64,000 nucleotides of DNA. Source: Limnanthes douglasii subsp. nivea. Taxonomy: Eukaryota; Streptophyta; Magnoliopsida; Brassicales; Limnanthaceae. Below, piece after piece: positions 45,706-57,002 of the stretch. The notes under the pieces were generated by a model. The model did not search any database. It saw nothing but the letters and a program-made list of their open reading frames with translations, and was not told where the DNA came from. Made by a program: the position numbers and the translations under genes. Every line of letters starts with the position of its first letter. Position 1 is the stretch's first letter. The stretch lies in the NCBI GenBank assembly GCA_036936605.1, contig JAUPFV010000003.1:76120273-76184272 (forward strand), written 5' to 3'.

Positions 45706-45889
45706 AACACTGTTGTTTGTAGTATGTTGTTTTTTGCTTTTCAAAATTCGGACTTGGTTGTTGAATGCTTAAATTCCTGTTCTTATTTTGCTTATGTTGT
45801 TCAAATGCCTTCTATCTTTTTAATTGAAAGTGATCAATTTCTAATGCCAAAAAATGGAATTCTTATGTCATATGCTACCTTCAAATAAA

Positions 45890-46265
45890 TATGTCAACCT
45901 TAGAAGTTAAAAAAAACCTGTAAAAGGTTCAAAATCGTAGATCAATTTGAAAAATTGAAAAACTTTGTACAAGGTTCGAATATGTAGATCAACTTTAGAA
46001 GTTGAAAAACCTTGTGAAAGGTTCGAACTCGTAGATCCACTTTAGAAGTTGAAAAACTTTGTGAAAGGTTCGAACTCGTAGATGAACTTTAGAAGTTGAA
46101 AACCTTATGAAAGGTTTGAACTTGTAGATCAACTTAAGAGTTGAAAAACCATTGCAAAAGGTTTGACCTTGTAGATCAACTTAATAGTTGAAAAACCTTT
46201 GTAAAAAGTTAGACCTTGTAGATCAACTTAAGATTTGAAAAACCTTTGTAAAACGTTCGACAGTA
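45890..46265. repeat. 47-bp minisatellite, about 8 copies, in the integrase/antisense-gene gap
   Basis: gtagatcaacttt(a)agaagttgaaaaaccttgtgaaaggttcgaact and variants. The gtagat phrase is at 45937, 45984, 46031, 46078, 46124, 46171 and 46218, a 46-47-bp period. A first unit at about 45893 lacks it. Confidence 0.9.
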
Positions 46266-46394
46266 TAATAATAACAACTTGTTTTAAGGCTTTAACGATT
46301 TACTAAATATATCAGTTTCTATAGAGACTGCCCCCGATCAAAATTGTTTTACAATAGGATAAAGAAAAGAAAGTAAAAATTAACAATCACTCTA

Positions 46395-47720
46395 GATACA
46401 ATTTAATGTGCTCAATGTTCCAGGGAAGTTGTAAAGGTCGCTCGAACTTGTCTTTCAATCTGTACGTCTCTGGTTTTACTTTTTCTACCACCCAGTACAA
46501 ACCTTCCCAATTGGGCGCTAACTTCCCTAAATGCTTGTCTTTAGTGTGAATGAAAACAGTCCGCAATTATTTTTCCCCAACCTTGAAATCTCTTTTTCGA
46601 ACTTTCGTCGCGTATCTACTTCTCATAAGAGTCTGATAATGAAATGAACTTAGGTGAGCTCTGACTCGCTTCTCCTCGATTAGATGTAAGGCTAAAGCTC
46701 GTCTTTCGTTGTTAGCACCCTCCTCGTAATGATTGATTCTGAAAGACGAGAACATTGTTTCCGCATGAATTAATACATCCATAATGTATACTAGCGTATA
46801 GGGTGATTCTCGAGTTGTAGTTCGGGGCGTGGTTCGGTATGCCCATAGTACTTCTTGCAAAAAATACGGTCACTTTCCCGTTTTTCCTTTTAAAATCTTC
46901 TTGAGCCCACTGGCAATCGTCATGTTTGTTACATCGACTTGTCCATTACCTTGAGGATGGAATGAAGCCGAGAAACACTATTGTATTTTGTGATTTGAAC
47001 AAAATTCTCTCATTTGGCTGCTGCCAAATTGGGGGCCATTATCCATTGTTATCTTTTGAGGGTTCCCATACCGACAACAAATGTAGACCATTAAACCTTT
47101 ACAACGTCTTTAGGTTTTATTCCCGAAAATGGTTCTGCCTCGACCCATTTCGAGAAATAATCCACTACCACCACAATAGTTTGTCTTCTTCGGCTGCTAG
47201 TGGAAGTGGGCCCACTAAATCTATCCTCTATTTGTGAAATGGTAAGCCTTCTGAAATCGATTCGAGGGGGACTGTTGGGGTATGAATTGAATTAGCGAAC
47301 CTCTGGTGAGTGTAACTAATTTTTTGGCATCATCTGTTATCGTGGGCCAGTAAAATCCAGACAATAGAACTCTTCTGATCAATGTCTTAAACATGCAATG
47401 CGCCGAACCTTCGTCGTCGTGTAGTTCAGACTACAACATTTGCGACTCATCCTGTCCCAAACACCTTAGCAAAGGTATACTCACGGACTTCTTATAGAGT
47501 ATATTCCCCAATAACGCAAAACCTCGCGCCTTATACCGCATACTTCTTGCCAAACTTTTATCATCGGGAAACCCTTCTCCCGCTAAAAAAATTATGATGT
47601 TATTCCTCCAGTCGATGCTTGGTGCTGTTGAAATATGGCACGCCAATTCTGGTCGGTTTTCAATCTTTTTCCGCTTCAAGATAGAAGGGTACTCTTGAGT
47701 TAAAATCCACGGATACTCAC
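46395..47720 (-). pseudogene. Integrase of the outer element
   Basis: Minus-strand frames give the N-terminal region (SLARSMRYKARGFALLGNIL), the core with ITMDNGPQFGSSQMREFCSN (second Asp) and SASFHPQGNGQVDVTNMTIA (Glu region). The C-terminal module KLAPNWEGLYWVVEKVKPET ends PWNIEHIKLYLE near 46395. Stops and a frame break at 47240-47430 interrupt the first Asp region. The 46860-46567 frame (LWAYRTTPRTTTRESPYTLV) is the longest clean stretch. Confidence 0.87.
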
Positions 47721-47738
47721 CAACATACGTTGCAGTTG

Positions 47739-48284
47739 CTAATGAATCAGTAATTGTATTATCTTCCCCGCGGACATGATCGTAAGTAATTTTCTTGAAA
47801 GATGAAGCAAAAATTCTTGAGCTGTAAAATACCGGACTAGCTGTTCTTTTCTCGCGTCGGATTGCCCCATTGCATGATTAACAAGTAACTGAGAATCTCT
47901 TAGTAGTCGAATGTTCCTTGCACTAAAAATTTGTGCTAACCTTAAACCTACCAATGCTGCCTCATATCCAGCTTCGTCGTTTGAAGCTTTAAAACCAAAA
48001 TGAATTGCCTGAAGCGTCGCAATTCCCGAAGGCGTAGAGATCTGGGCATCGCCCCCGCAACCATTAATACTTGACCCATCGTCAGTTTTGACTATCCATT
48101 CATCTGGCTCCCTTTCTAGCTCGACTACTGTCTCCTCTGCCATGCTGGAGTGGAATTCTACTAAATATTCTGCTAGCGCCTTCCCTTTATTAGCCATCAT
48201 AGGGTAGAGATTAATATCAAAATCACCCAGCTCTATCGACCACTTGGACATACGTCCTGAAAATATCAGGTCGTTGTAGCACAC
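47739..48284 (-). pseudogene. Second RNase H (archaeal type) of the outer element
   Basis: A 181-codon open frame contains EWIVKTDDGSSINGCGGDAQ (first Asp), FGFKASNDEAGYEAALVGLR (Glu) and RLLRDSQLLVNHAMGQSDAR (second Asp). It follows MCYNDLIFSGRMSKWSIELG, the end of the connection region. This extra RNase H before integrase supports placing the element in the Tat lineage; there it is thought to supply the activity lost by the first RNase H. The three acidic residues are present. Confidence 0.82.
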
Positions 48285-48389
48285 TTTTTAATAGGAAGGC
48301 AGTCTGAACCATAAATGAGTGGTCTTGGAAATAGGGTCGCATTTTTCTATCGGCCGTTACCAAAGCCAAAGCTAATTTTTCAAGTTTCA

Positions 48390-49650
48390 ATTATCAGTTT
48401 TTAGCATCTAACAAGCTCTTACTTACATCGTAAACAGGTTTAGGAACTCGATATTCTACTCGAACTAACACTGCGCTCACCGCATAATCTGATACTGTTA
48501 TGTACAAAAACAAAGTCTCTTGAGGTAGTGGTTTTATCAATAGCGTTAGGGATGATAAATAAATTTTGATTTTAAAGAAAGCCTCGGTACACTCAGGTGT
48601 CCAATTCAAATTCTTGGTATTTCTCAATACCTGAAAGAAAGGTGCACACTTGTTAGAAGATCCTGAGATGCATCTATTTAGGGCCGCAAGTCAACCTGTT
48701 ATGATTTGTATTTCTTTTATACTTCCCGGGGTGTCATGTTATCCAAAGCGTTTAGCTGGACCAGATCTGCTTCTATTCCTTTTTCGCTGATCACGAATCC
48801 TAGAATTTTTTCGGATCGAACTCCAAAAGAACATTTCTCTGGATTTAACTTGTGGTTTTTACTTTACTGAGATTCTCGAAGGTTTCTTCGAGGTCGGTAG
48901 AGTGGTCCTCATTGGTAATAATTTTGACCAACATGTTATCTATGTAAACCTCAACATTTTGTCTGATATGCCCTTCAAAAAATTTATTAACCAGTCGTTG
49001 ATAAGTTTCCCTCGCATTTTTCAAACCTAAAGACATAACCTTATAACAATAGAGTCATATTCCCGTGATGAATGTCGTGCTTTCTCAATATCTTGGGTCT
49101 AACTTTATCTGATTGTACCCCGCATAAGCATCCATAAACGATAACAACTTGTTCCATGACGTTGAATCTACCAGGTGGTCGATCCTTGGCATGGGAAATT
49201 GATCTTTAGGGCAAGCTTTATTGAGATCTGTAAAGTCTACTCACATTCTCCATTTCCCATTCTTCTTTTTTACTAAGACCAGATTTGTCGTCCACCGTGG
49301 ATAATGGGACTCCCTGATATGTCCGACCTTAATCAACCTTTCAACCTCTAAAATAATTGCCTCTGCTTTTTTCTTGGGAAAAATCTCGACGCTTTTGGGT
49401 TATAGGTCGAAGATTCTGATTAATAGACAACTGATGATAAATAACATCTTCAGGAACCCCGGTAACATCGTCTGAATACCAACCAAACAAGTGAAACTTT
49501 TGTCTAAGGAAAGAAATTAGTTTTTCTCGAAAAAAAAGTGACAAATTTATGCTGATATTTAAGACTTTACCTTTAGAAAATTCATAACTTTCACAATTTT
49601 CATCTGTAAGCAATAACCCTGCGGTCTCCCTGGGATCATCTGTAGGTTCC
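48390..49650 (-). pseudogene. Reverse transcriptase and first RNase H-like domain of the outer element
   Basis: 49613-49341 contains the region before RT (FGWYSDDVTGVPEDVIYHQL). The RT core lies in broken frames to about 48840. The catalytic motif reads VEVYIDNMLVK at about 48928-48960, so the second Asp of YIDD is Asn. The 48627-48394 frame (LNWTPECTEAFFKIKIYLSS, LYITVSDYAVSAVLVR) is the RNase H-like domain, with the degenerate active site typical of this lineage. Confidence 0.85.
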
Positions 49651-49699
49651 GATCCCGGGGTCGACGCTACTAATTGCTAATCTCTTGCATCGACCATCA

Positions 49700-50330
49700 C
49701 CTTATCTGTTTTTGCTGCTAACGCTTATCGGTAACATTCTTTTGCTGTTCGCTGGTTGCTTCTTACTATAATGACGTTATTTCCAACCTCATAGTTCACA
49801 CACTGGTGAATCATAGAAGTTATTTCATGCATATCTGATAACCAACATCGGCCAAAAATTGCGTTATGCACTGTAGGGGCATCTACCACTACAAAAAGTA
49901 CCATTACTTCCTTCTTGAAAGGTCGTCGACCCAGTTGGACCACACCTTCAAATTCTCCAACAACCTATGCTGATGCTCCTGTGAAACCAACGATAGTCCG
50001 ATCTGGTTTGGCAATTACCGATGGCTTCTTAAACTTCGAAAAACTTGATAAGAAAATGATATTTTCCGAACTTCCAGTATCGACCAATATCCTTTAAACT
50101 TTTTCACCAACAATTGTTGCTATGATCACTATCGCGTTTTCATGAGGTCCAGCAATGTCTCTCATATCATCATCGTCGAAACATAGAATGAGAGACGGTT
50201 TTTGATATAAATGTGGCGAGGTCTTTGCTTCTAACTGCATAGCCAGATTGACCACGTGCCTTTTTCGAGAGGAATTAATGATCCATGCAATTGAATCACC
50301 ACAAAAAATAGTCAAAGATTAAAAAAACTT
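49700..50330 (-). pseudogene. Protease region of the outer element
   Basis: Reads SSRKRHVVNLAMQLEAKTSP, MRDIAGPHENAIVII, then after a stop ILVDTGSSENIIFLSSFSKF with DTG intact. PDRTIVGFTGAS and NAIFGRCWLSDMHEI follow. Broken between frames at about 50094 and 49950. Confidence 0.85.
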
Positions 50331-50702
50331 GCACAAATCACTCACATTTCCCCATGCTGCATGAACTAAATCTTCAATTACTTCAGTCGTATTTCTGTCT
50401 AGGTCGGGATCAAAGTATATAGTGGATATGTCAAACAAATTTGTGACCTCGGAAATCATTAAAGCAGTTTCTTGCTTTGGCATTTTCAGTTTTTCTTTAG
50501 ACGTCCCGCTTTGCTGAACTTGTTTTTTCATATAGTCTGTCAATTTCCCATTATCAGTTAGCACTTGTACTTGTTTCTTTAACACGATGAAATTTTTGGT
50601 TTCGTTCCCCACATCCTCATGATGCCGACAATATCGGTTATTCCGGCTCTCGCAAGGAGTTCTAATAGGAAAAGGTTTTCGAAAATGTACGTTTTTCTTC
50701 AA
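50319..50702 (-). pseudogene. Gag C-terminal part of the outer element (left of the insertion)
   Basis: Opens with KLKKNVHFRKPFPIRTPCES and a zinc-knuckle-like RYCRHHEDVGNETKNFIVLK (Cys and His partly kept). It continues to NVSDLCKFF near the protease. The upstream half of gag lies at 59755-61370, beyond the inserted element. The frame is continuous across the site when the insertion and one duplication copy are ignored. Confidence 0.85.
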
Positions 50703-50720
50703 CTTGTCAAAGATAGTTGT

Positions 50721-51147
50721 TGGTGTGGAGAATTATCACCTGAGGGTAGGTTTAGTAATTTGGTTGGTGTTTTACAGTAGTGTGTGGGTGTTATGTGTTT
50801 ATAGTAGAGAGTAGAGAGATAATTAAGCAGCTTGGTAGCAGTTAATTCTCATTACCCACACTTAATGCAGGTGGTTGGGTATTTATACCCTGATGTTTGG
50901 GCCCTTATGGGCTTTCGGGTCATATTTAATGGAACCGGGTCATGTTCAAAGACCCATAAGCTCTAAGTAGGAGAGCAAGTAGCTTAGTCAAGAAGTGTTT
51001 AGGTTTTTTAGTACTTTTGTCATAGTTCGAACAGTCCTATGGTCATAGAGTTCGAAGTGATCTGTCCGGTCCGTGTGATCTGTCCGGTCCGGAGGCCTTG
51101 GACCGATCTGTCCTTGTCCGGGGAGCGTGCAGAATTCGGACTCATCA
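50721..51147 (-). repeat. 3' LTR of the inner element
   Basis: TGGTGTGG...ACTCATCA on the plus strand. Contains gggtatttataccc near 50878, the complement of the LTR TATA box. Adjoining cctaaaaaaagggctcc (minus strand, just outside the LTR) is the likely polypurine tract. Confidence 0.95.
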
Positions 51148-51314
51148 GGAGCCCTTTTTTTAGGTGTTTGTGCAAATATTATTATCAAAGACCTGAAAAA
51201 CAGTCCGACGTCAGGGGTAGTTTTAATCCGAACAGGTCTATCAATTCGGGCTATGGGTTTATCTAGACAGATAAAGCTTCACGAATTCAAAACGGTTTTT
51301 GCCAGAGTTCGTGG

Positions 51315-51498
51315 GACACATGTCACTCTCTGATTGGTTGCTTCAGTCGTTTTTTTCACCTTGAATTTCAAACCCACCTTCTTCGAAAAGCAACCTCTTT
51401 AATTACAGGTGGTAACATCAGCGCCGTCTTTTAATCATTGCCAAACTTTTCGAATTCTCCTAGGAATCAACTTCCTTTTTCAGATTTACTATATATAC
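51315..51498 (+). promoter_or_regulatory. Antisense promoter of the inner element
   Basis: ctatatatac (51489-51498) lies 100 bases before ATG 51598, followed by a CT-rich leader (ctctcaaagctttctctctct). GACACATGTC (51315-51324) is a one-base variant of the perfect G-box palindrome in the deleted copy. Activity is inferred from sequence only. Confidence 0.5.
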
Positions 51499-51597
51499 AA
51501 ACTCATTTCTACTGTTTTACCATCTCCTTCAAATTTACTTCTGCAAAAATCTCTCAAAGCTTTCTCTCTCTAAAGCAAAAACTTAGTTCAATAGTTT

Positions 51598-54523
51598 ATG
51601 TTTACAGCGAGGAACGCTCTTGTCAAAGGCGGGTGGCTCAACCTTTCTGAGTTAGAAAAGGCTCAAAAAGTCGAAAGAGAGAGACGGATCGCAGCAGGGT
51701 TACCCACCTCGCCTGTTGATAGAGCAATCACCACTGCTTCTGAGTCAGATCGAGGCTCTTCTTCTTCCGAAGGCACTAAGCCTAGAAAACTATTTCAAAC
51801 CAACCTCTCCCCCATCATCTCTCGTTCCTCAGTTCAGGAATCGGAGCCTGCTGTCGAGCTAGGTGTTACAGTTACTAGCCTCAAAAAACCCTCTCCTTTT
51901 TATTGCAATGGGATCGGACACGGAGCACTCTCCTGAGAAGCTGGTCGACAGGAGGAAGGGCCAGTTGGTTAAAGGCCAGGGGTCTAAAAACACTCCCTCA
52001 AGGTCGGGGGCAAAGAATAGCAGCACTGGGTCAGAAGTGCCCATTAGAGCCCCCAAGGACAGGCTGTCCGGACCGTAGGGCTCCAATCCAAACCTTCAAC
52101 CAGAAACTTCTGTTCCAAACACACTACTGGAGAGCAGAAATCAAAGGGTCACTGCGGCCCATCAGTCCGGAGATAAGGCTGAGTCAAGTTTGAACCCTCC
52201 CCCCCACTACAGCTGCTGAAATCCCTTCAACAATCACGGAGGAAGTGATGGAGGACTCTGTTGAAGAGGCCCCGTTTGAGTCTGAGCCCTCCGGTCAGAC
52301 CAGCAAAGAAATAGTTGCCAAGAAAGACAAGGGCAAAGAAAAGCTGTTTTTGAGGCATCCGGATGTACCGTAGAGCCTCAAGGGAAGAGTGGGGCCTTGT
52401 TTTCACAAGGTCAGCGTTAATTACCTTCTCTCTTTACAAAAAATCAACTATGCATTCATCCACTCTGCTGAGTTGGGCAGGATGCGTTCGAAATGGGGCA
52501 TTCCAGAAAATGTAAAGATCAGGATTCTTATACATTCGGAGACCCCCATGGACTGCAAGTTGAGTGAAGTGGTCATGTTCACGGAGCTGTTCAACTGGGG
52601 GGTCAGGTTCCCACTAGACCCAGAGATTGTCAGATATTTCCATCTGATCAAACTCTGTCCGAGCCAGCTGAGCCCCAATGCTTGGTATACCCTTATGTCA
52701 TGCATCATGGCATCAAGGCTGTCCGGGATCCCTCTGCCCATGGAGGAGTTTGCTGTAGTGGCCAGCCTGTGTAGAAACTACCACATCCCCTTCTACCACT
52801 TTAACATGGGGGATAACTTCAAGGCGGTGGATGATTTGCTGGAGGTAGAGAGGAATTGGAGGACCCAGTTCCTATTTGTCAGTGGTGCCTGGGAGAATGG
52901 CAAGAAGATAAAATCCGGAGAGAACCCAAGCCTCCTCAGAAGTAGGTGGAGGAGTGATTGTAAGTCTCCTACTTTATTTTTATTTATTTTTTCTGTTTCT
53001 CCCTTTCTTATCTAATGCAGTTCGGACTAATGGGTCTCACTTTTGCCTTGGCAGTGTTACTCAAGGAGTTCAGTGACTATCAGAAAGCCGGGCAGATAAC
53101 TTGTGGCAAGATTAATGCATGGGCTGCTGAGAATTGGGGAAACCGATTCCACGATGCTTTCACTAGTGGAAATTTGGCAAGGTCTCACCTGTGGAACACC
53201 ACAGGTCGGAGAGACTTGACATGGGAGGAGCTCACCACCCAGCGTTCTCCGGACGTTGTGCTCAAGAGGACCCATGAACCAGATGGGACACTCATCCTGC
53301 CAGGCCGGGCCAAAGCCTCGAGCAAGATGAAAGGCAAGAAGAAGAAGGGCAAAAAGGTGGTGGGTGATGCCAACCCCGCTGATGCTGAGAAGGATGCTCC
53401 AACAGACCCAGAGGGGCCAGTTCATAGCCAAATTGATGATGCTCTCTTGCAAGTGGTGGAGCAAGAGACTGAAAGGCAGGAAGCGGACCTCCCAAAACCT
53501 CCAAGGGCTTCCAAGAGGAATCGGAAACAGGGAAGCGAAGGCGCAGACCGGGAGGCTAAGAAGAAAAAGACATCTAAGGGAGATGAGATTTCTCTCCGGG
53601 CTCCGGAGCCTTCTCTCCAAGCTGATCCTGCAGACCAGACGCATGCTGAGGAGATTCCTGGTGACTTCCACACCGATGAGGTCGAGGGGGGAGATATCAA
53701 CATAGATGGAGTAGCCATCACCGGACTTGGTGAGCTTGGTGAATACTTCCTCAATCTCCCCAGAGATGACTTTGTCGGGCCTTACCTTCCTCCAAGCACC
53801 TCCAACACGGTCACTTTTAATGGTAAGACTTTTAGTGTTTCTAGTGAAAGGGATGCTATAGCCCACTCCTTGTTAAGCAATGTGCAGCCTGTACTTGCGT
53901 TGGAGAGACAAGTTCGGAGCCAGGCTAATATCATCAAAGATCTCAAGTCTGACAAGGAGAAGCTGTCCGAAGACCTTTGCACTGCCACCTCTAATGCTGC
54001 CATGTTAAAGGAAGAAAACGAGGAGTTGAAGAGAAACCAACAGACAAGCACCACACAAGTTGCCACTTTAGAGGAAACCATTAAAGATCTTCGGGGAGAA
54101 TCCAAAGCCAAGGATCAAATCATCACCAACCTGACTAATGAAAAAATCGCCCTTGAAAATACAGTATCCAAAGCTGCCGAGGAGAAAAATACTTTGTTAC
54201 AGGAGCAGAAGGCCAAGATCCAAGCCAAGATCAATGCCTATGCGAACCAGATGATCAAAAGCGAAGAGCTACTGCTTGCCAAGGTGAGGTCTGACATGGT
54301 TCTACTTTTCCATGAAAAGTTTCCGAAGAAGAACCTAGGGGACTTATGGCTTCATGTTGAGCCTGAAGACCTCCCATACCACACGATGGCCGAAGGTGAC
54401 AGGTATGGCTACTCTAGTGATTCCTCAGGTGATGAAGAACATACTGGGGAGAGCCCAGATGAAGATAAAAATGATCCTAAGGGAAAGAAGGTAGATGAAG
54501 GTGAGCCATCTTCAAAGGCTTAA
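51598..54523 (+). pseudogene. Antisense gene of the inner element: PF04195-like domain, basic linker and coiled coil, two exons
   Basis: Exon 1 starts at ATG 51598. It includes, in the 52389-52959 frame, MFTELFNWGVRFPLDPEIVR, KLCPSQLSPNAWYTLMSCIM and FLFVSGAWENGK. This resembles the plant 'putative gypsy type transposon' domain (PF04195). A 61-base intron (52960-53020, GTAAGT...TAATGCAG) is indicated by a frame that joins exactly on both sides. Exon 2 (to 54523) is fully open for about 500 codons. It has lysine-rich, nuclear-signal-like stretches (KMKGKKKKGKK, REAKKKKTSKG), a coiled coil of roughly 130 residues (53890-54290), FPKKNLGDLWLHVEPEDLP and an acidic tail. Exon 1 has a one-base insertion near 51895, another shift at a C run near 52200, and stops near 52076 and 52372. 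Transcription would oppose gag-pol. Function unknown. Confidence 0.75.
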
Positions 54524-54544
54524 CTTATGATCCACTTTGTTTAT

Positions 54545-54850
54545 TTTCTATCCAGACTAAAGTCCTTGGAAGGCCAAGGCATTTTTTTTGTAATGGTGTC
54601 TAGTATCTGACCGTATAGGTTTTTTGGTGTTCTACTTTGATCATTTAAAAGTCCTTGGAAGGCCAAGGCAATTTTAAGTTATTTCAATGTATAATTCTGT
54701 TCTGTGCAACTATCATCTTCTTTCATTGTTTGTTCTAATTTTAATAGCCAGAGTTTAAGTAGCCTTTAGTTGTTTCATAGTGAGAGTGTTTAAGTTCTCC
54801 GGCTAGAGTTTAGATAGCCCTTAGTTGTTTCAATCCGGATAGTATGACAA
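54545..54850. repeat. Short direct repeats in the integrase/antisense-gene gap of the inner element
   Basis: aagtccttggaaggccaagg(ca) occurs at about 54559 and 54650. agccagagtttaagtagcc and a near copy (ggctagagtttagatagcc), each followed by cttagttgtttca, occur at about 54748 and 54801. Confidence 0.75.
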
Positions 54851-55009
54851 GGGACAAAACTTTAAAAACACTTAGAAATTTTTTAAGAAGGCATCAAACT
54901 TTATTCAAAAGCCCGGACACCTCATTAAAACCTCCCCGTGCCACCAGGGAGGAAAGAGTATGCCCCGAAATATTTACATGGATGTTTAAACAAGTAAATA
55001 TTTACACAA

Positions 55010-55680
55010 GTGCTACTCCAAGTACATCCGGAGATGCTCGATATTCCAAGGATGAGTCAGAACTCTACCATCTTTGTCTTCCAAACAATATGTTCCAGGT
55101 TTAATTCTTTCAATAACCATATACGGACCCTCCCAAGTTGGGGCCAGCTTTCCGAACAGCTTTTCTTTAGTGTGTAAGAAGACCTTCCTTAATACTTTGT
55201 CCCCCGGTTGGAAATCTCTTCTTTTAACTTTGGAAGCAAACCTGCTTCTCATCAAGCCCTGATAGTGTTCAACTCTAAGGTGAGCTTTAACTCGTCTTTC
55301 TTCTATGAAATCAAGTTGACCTCTGATTGCCACCTCGTTAGCGTGTTCAGAGAAGTTGTGAACGCGAAAGAAGGGGAGAGTTTCCTCTATGGGAGCTACT
55401 GCATCCATCCCATAGACCAAGGCAAATGGTGACTCTTGTGTTGCAGCCCCACGTGTTGTCCGGTAGGCCTACAAGACCTCTTGTAGATAACTAGGCCACT
55501 TCCCAGCAGCCCCTTCCAAATTCTTCTTTAAACTGGACAGTATAGTCCTATTAGCCACTTCAACTTGCCCATTTGCTTGTGGGTGGAAAGGTGAAGAAAA
55601 ACAATGTTGTATACCCCTTGAGGCACAGAAGCTCTCCATTTCCCTATTGTCGAACTGTGGCCCATTGTCTGTTGTTATCT
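55010..55680 (-). pseudogene. Integrase C-terminal part of the inner element (N-terminus deleted)
   Basis: On the minus strand it begins abruptly at ITTDNGPQFDNREMESFCAS, i.e. at the second catalytic Asp. It continues with HPQANGQVEVANRTI (Glu region), YRTTRGAATQESPFALVYGM and the module KLAPTWEGPYMVIERIKPGT, ending PWNIEHLRMYLE. A stop at about 55469 interrupts it. The zinc-binding N-terminus and first Asp are missing, so it cannot integrate cDNA. Confidence 0.9.
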
Positions 55681-56939
55681 TTTGTTACCAGGGCTAATGC
55701 TAACTTTTCAAGTTTCAAGTAACGCCTTTCTGCATCTATCAAACTTTTGCTGACGTAGTATACAGGATGGGGATGTCCATCGACCTCTCTTACCAATACA
55801 TCACTAAGGGCACCACTTGAAACTGCCAAATATACGAAGAGTGTCTCCCCATCAACTGGCTTAAACAAAGTTTTGGGGGAGGACAGGTGCTTTTTGATCT
55901 CGTCGAAAGCCTCATCACACTGTGGAGTCCAATTGAATCCCTTTGCACCCTTTAAAGTTTGAAAGAATGGTGCACACCTGTCCGAAGACCTTGAGATAAA
56001 TCTGTTTAAGGCAGCTAATCTCCCCGTTAACCGTTGTACTTCTTTAATGTTTCGAGGAGGTTCCATCTGAAATAGGGCATTAAGCTGGTCCGGGTCAGGT
56101 TGTATTCCATGCTCACTTATAATATAACCCAGAAACTTCCCGGACTGTACTCCGAACACACACTTTTCTGGGTTTAATTTCAAATTCACTTTTACCAAGT
56201 TGGCAAAAGTTTCTTGAAGATCGGACAAGTGCAACTGCTCATCCACACTCTTCACCATCATGTCATCAATGTACACTTCCATATTTCTTCCAATTTTATC
56301 AGCAAATGCCTTGTTGACTAATCTATGATAAGTAGCCCCAGCATTTTTCAAACCAAATGGCATTACCTTGTAGCAATGAAGACCTCTGTCAGTGAAAAAT
56401 GTGGTATGCTCTTGATCCTTTGGATCTACTTGAATCTGATTGTATCCGGAGAAGACATCCATAAAGGAAAGCAGCTTGTTCCCAGAGGTGGAGTCTACTA
56501 ACTGATCAATCCGGGGAACTGGATACAAATCCTTTGGGCAAGCTCTATTGAGATCTGTGAAGTCAATGCACATGCGCCACTTGCCATTCTTCTTTTTCAC
56601 CAAGACCGGATTGGCAGTCCACAAAGGGTATTGAGACTCCTTGATGTGCCCCATCTTTGTGAGCCTGTCAACCTCTTGCACAATGACATCAGCCTTTTCT
56701 TTGGAAAAAGCTCTTCTTTTTTGAACCACTGGAGCTACGTCTCTCCGGACAGATAGGTGATGTGATATCATTTTTGATGGAACCCCAGTAACATCAGCAT
56801 TGCACCAAGCAAAAACGTGCTGATGGTTCTTCAAAAACTTTAACATTTCATCTTTCAAAACAGGTGGCATCTTAGACCCTATCTTGACATTTTTCCCATC
56901 TTCCAAACAGTGTGTTTCTACCTCTTCAACCGGTATCAA
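55680..56939 (-). pseudogene. Reverse transcriptase of the inner element, intact core, truncated C-terminus
   Basis: This frame is open for over 400 codons. It contains the pre-RT block VFAWCNADVTGVPSKMISHH and RT motifs WRMCIDFTDLNRACPKDLYP, LSFMDVFSGYNQIQVDPKDQ, VMPFGLKNAGATYHRLV and MEVYIDDMMVKSVDEQ (catalytic YIDD intact). The tether region LTGRLAALNRFISRSSDRCA and an RNase H-like fold (LFVYLAVSSGALSDVLVR, degenerate acid site) follow. It ends at KLALALVT, where sequence jumps directly into integrase with a frame change, sharing acaaaagataac-like bases at the junction. The RT itself looks functional; the polyprotein downstream does not. Confidence 0.92.
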
Positions 56940-57002
56940 TACTCCAGGGGTCTCTCTGGGGTCATCAATTTCACCCTCACCCCCAGAAAGGCCCTCAAAC
57001 TG

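Noticed and set aside
45890..46265. Regular 47-bp repeat considered as a CRISPR array
   Set aside because: Units are contiguous variants of one sequence with no unique spacers, and the genome is plant.
53057..53866. 269-codon minus-strand ORF
   Set aside because: It is the complement of the coiled-coil exon of the antisense gene. The plus-strand frame has the domain content and codon pattern; the minus frame has no recognisable domain.
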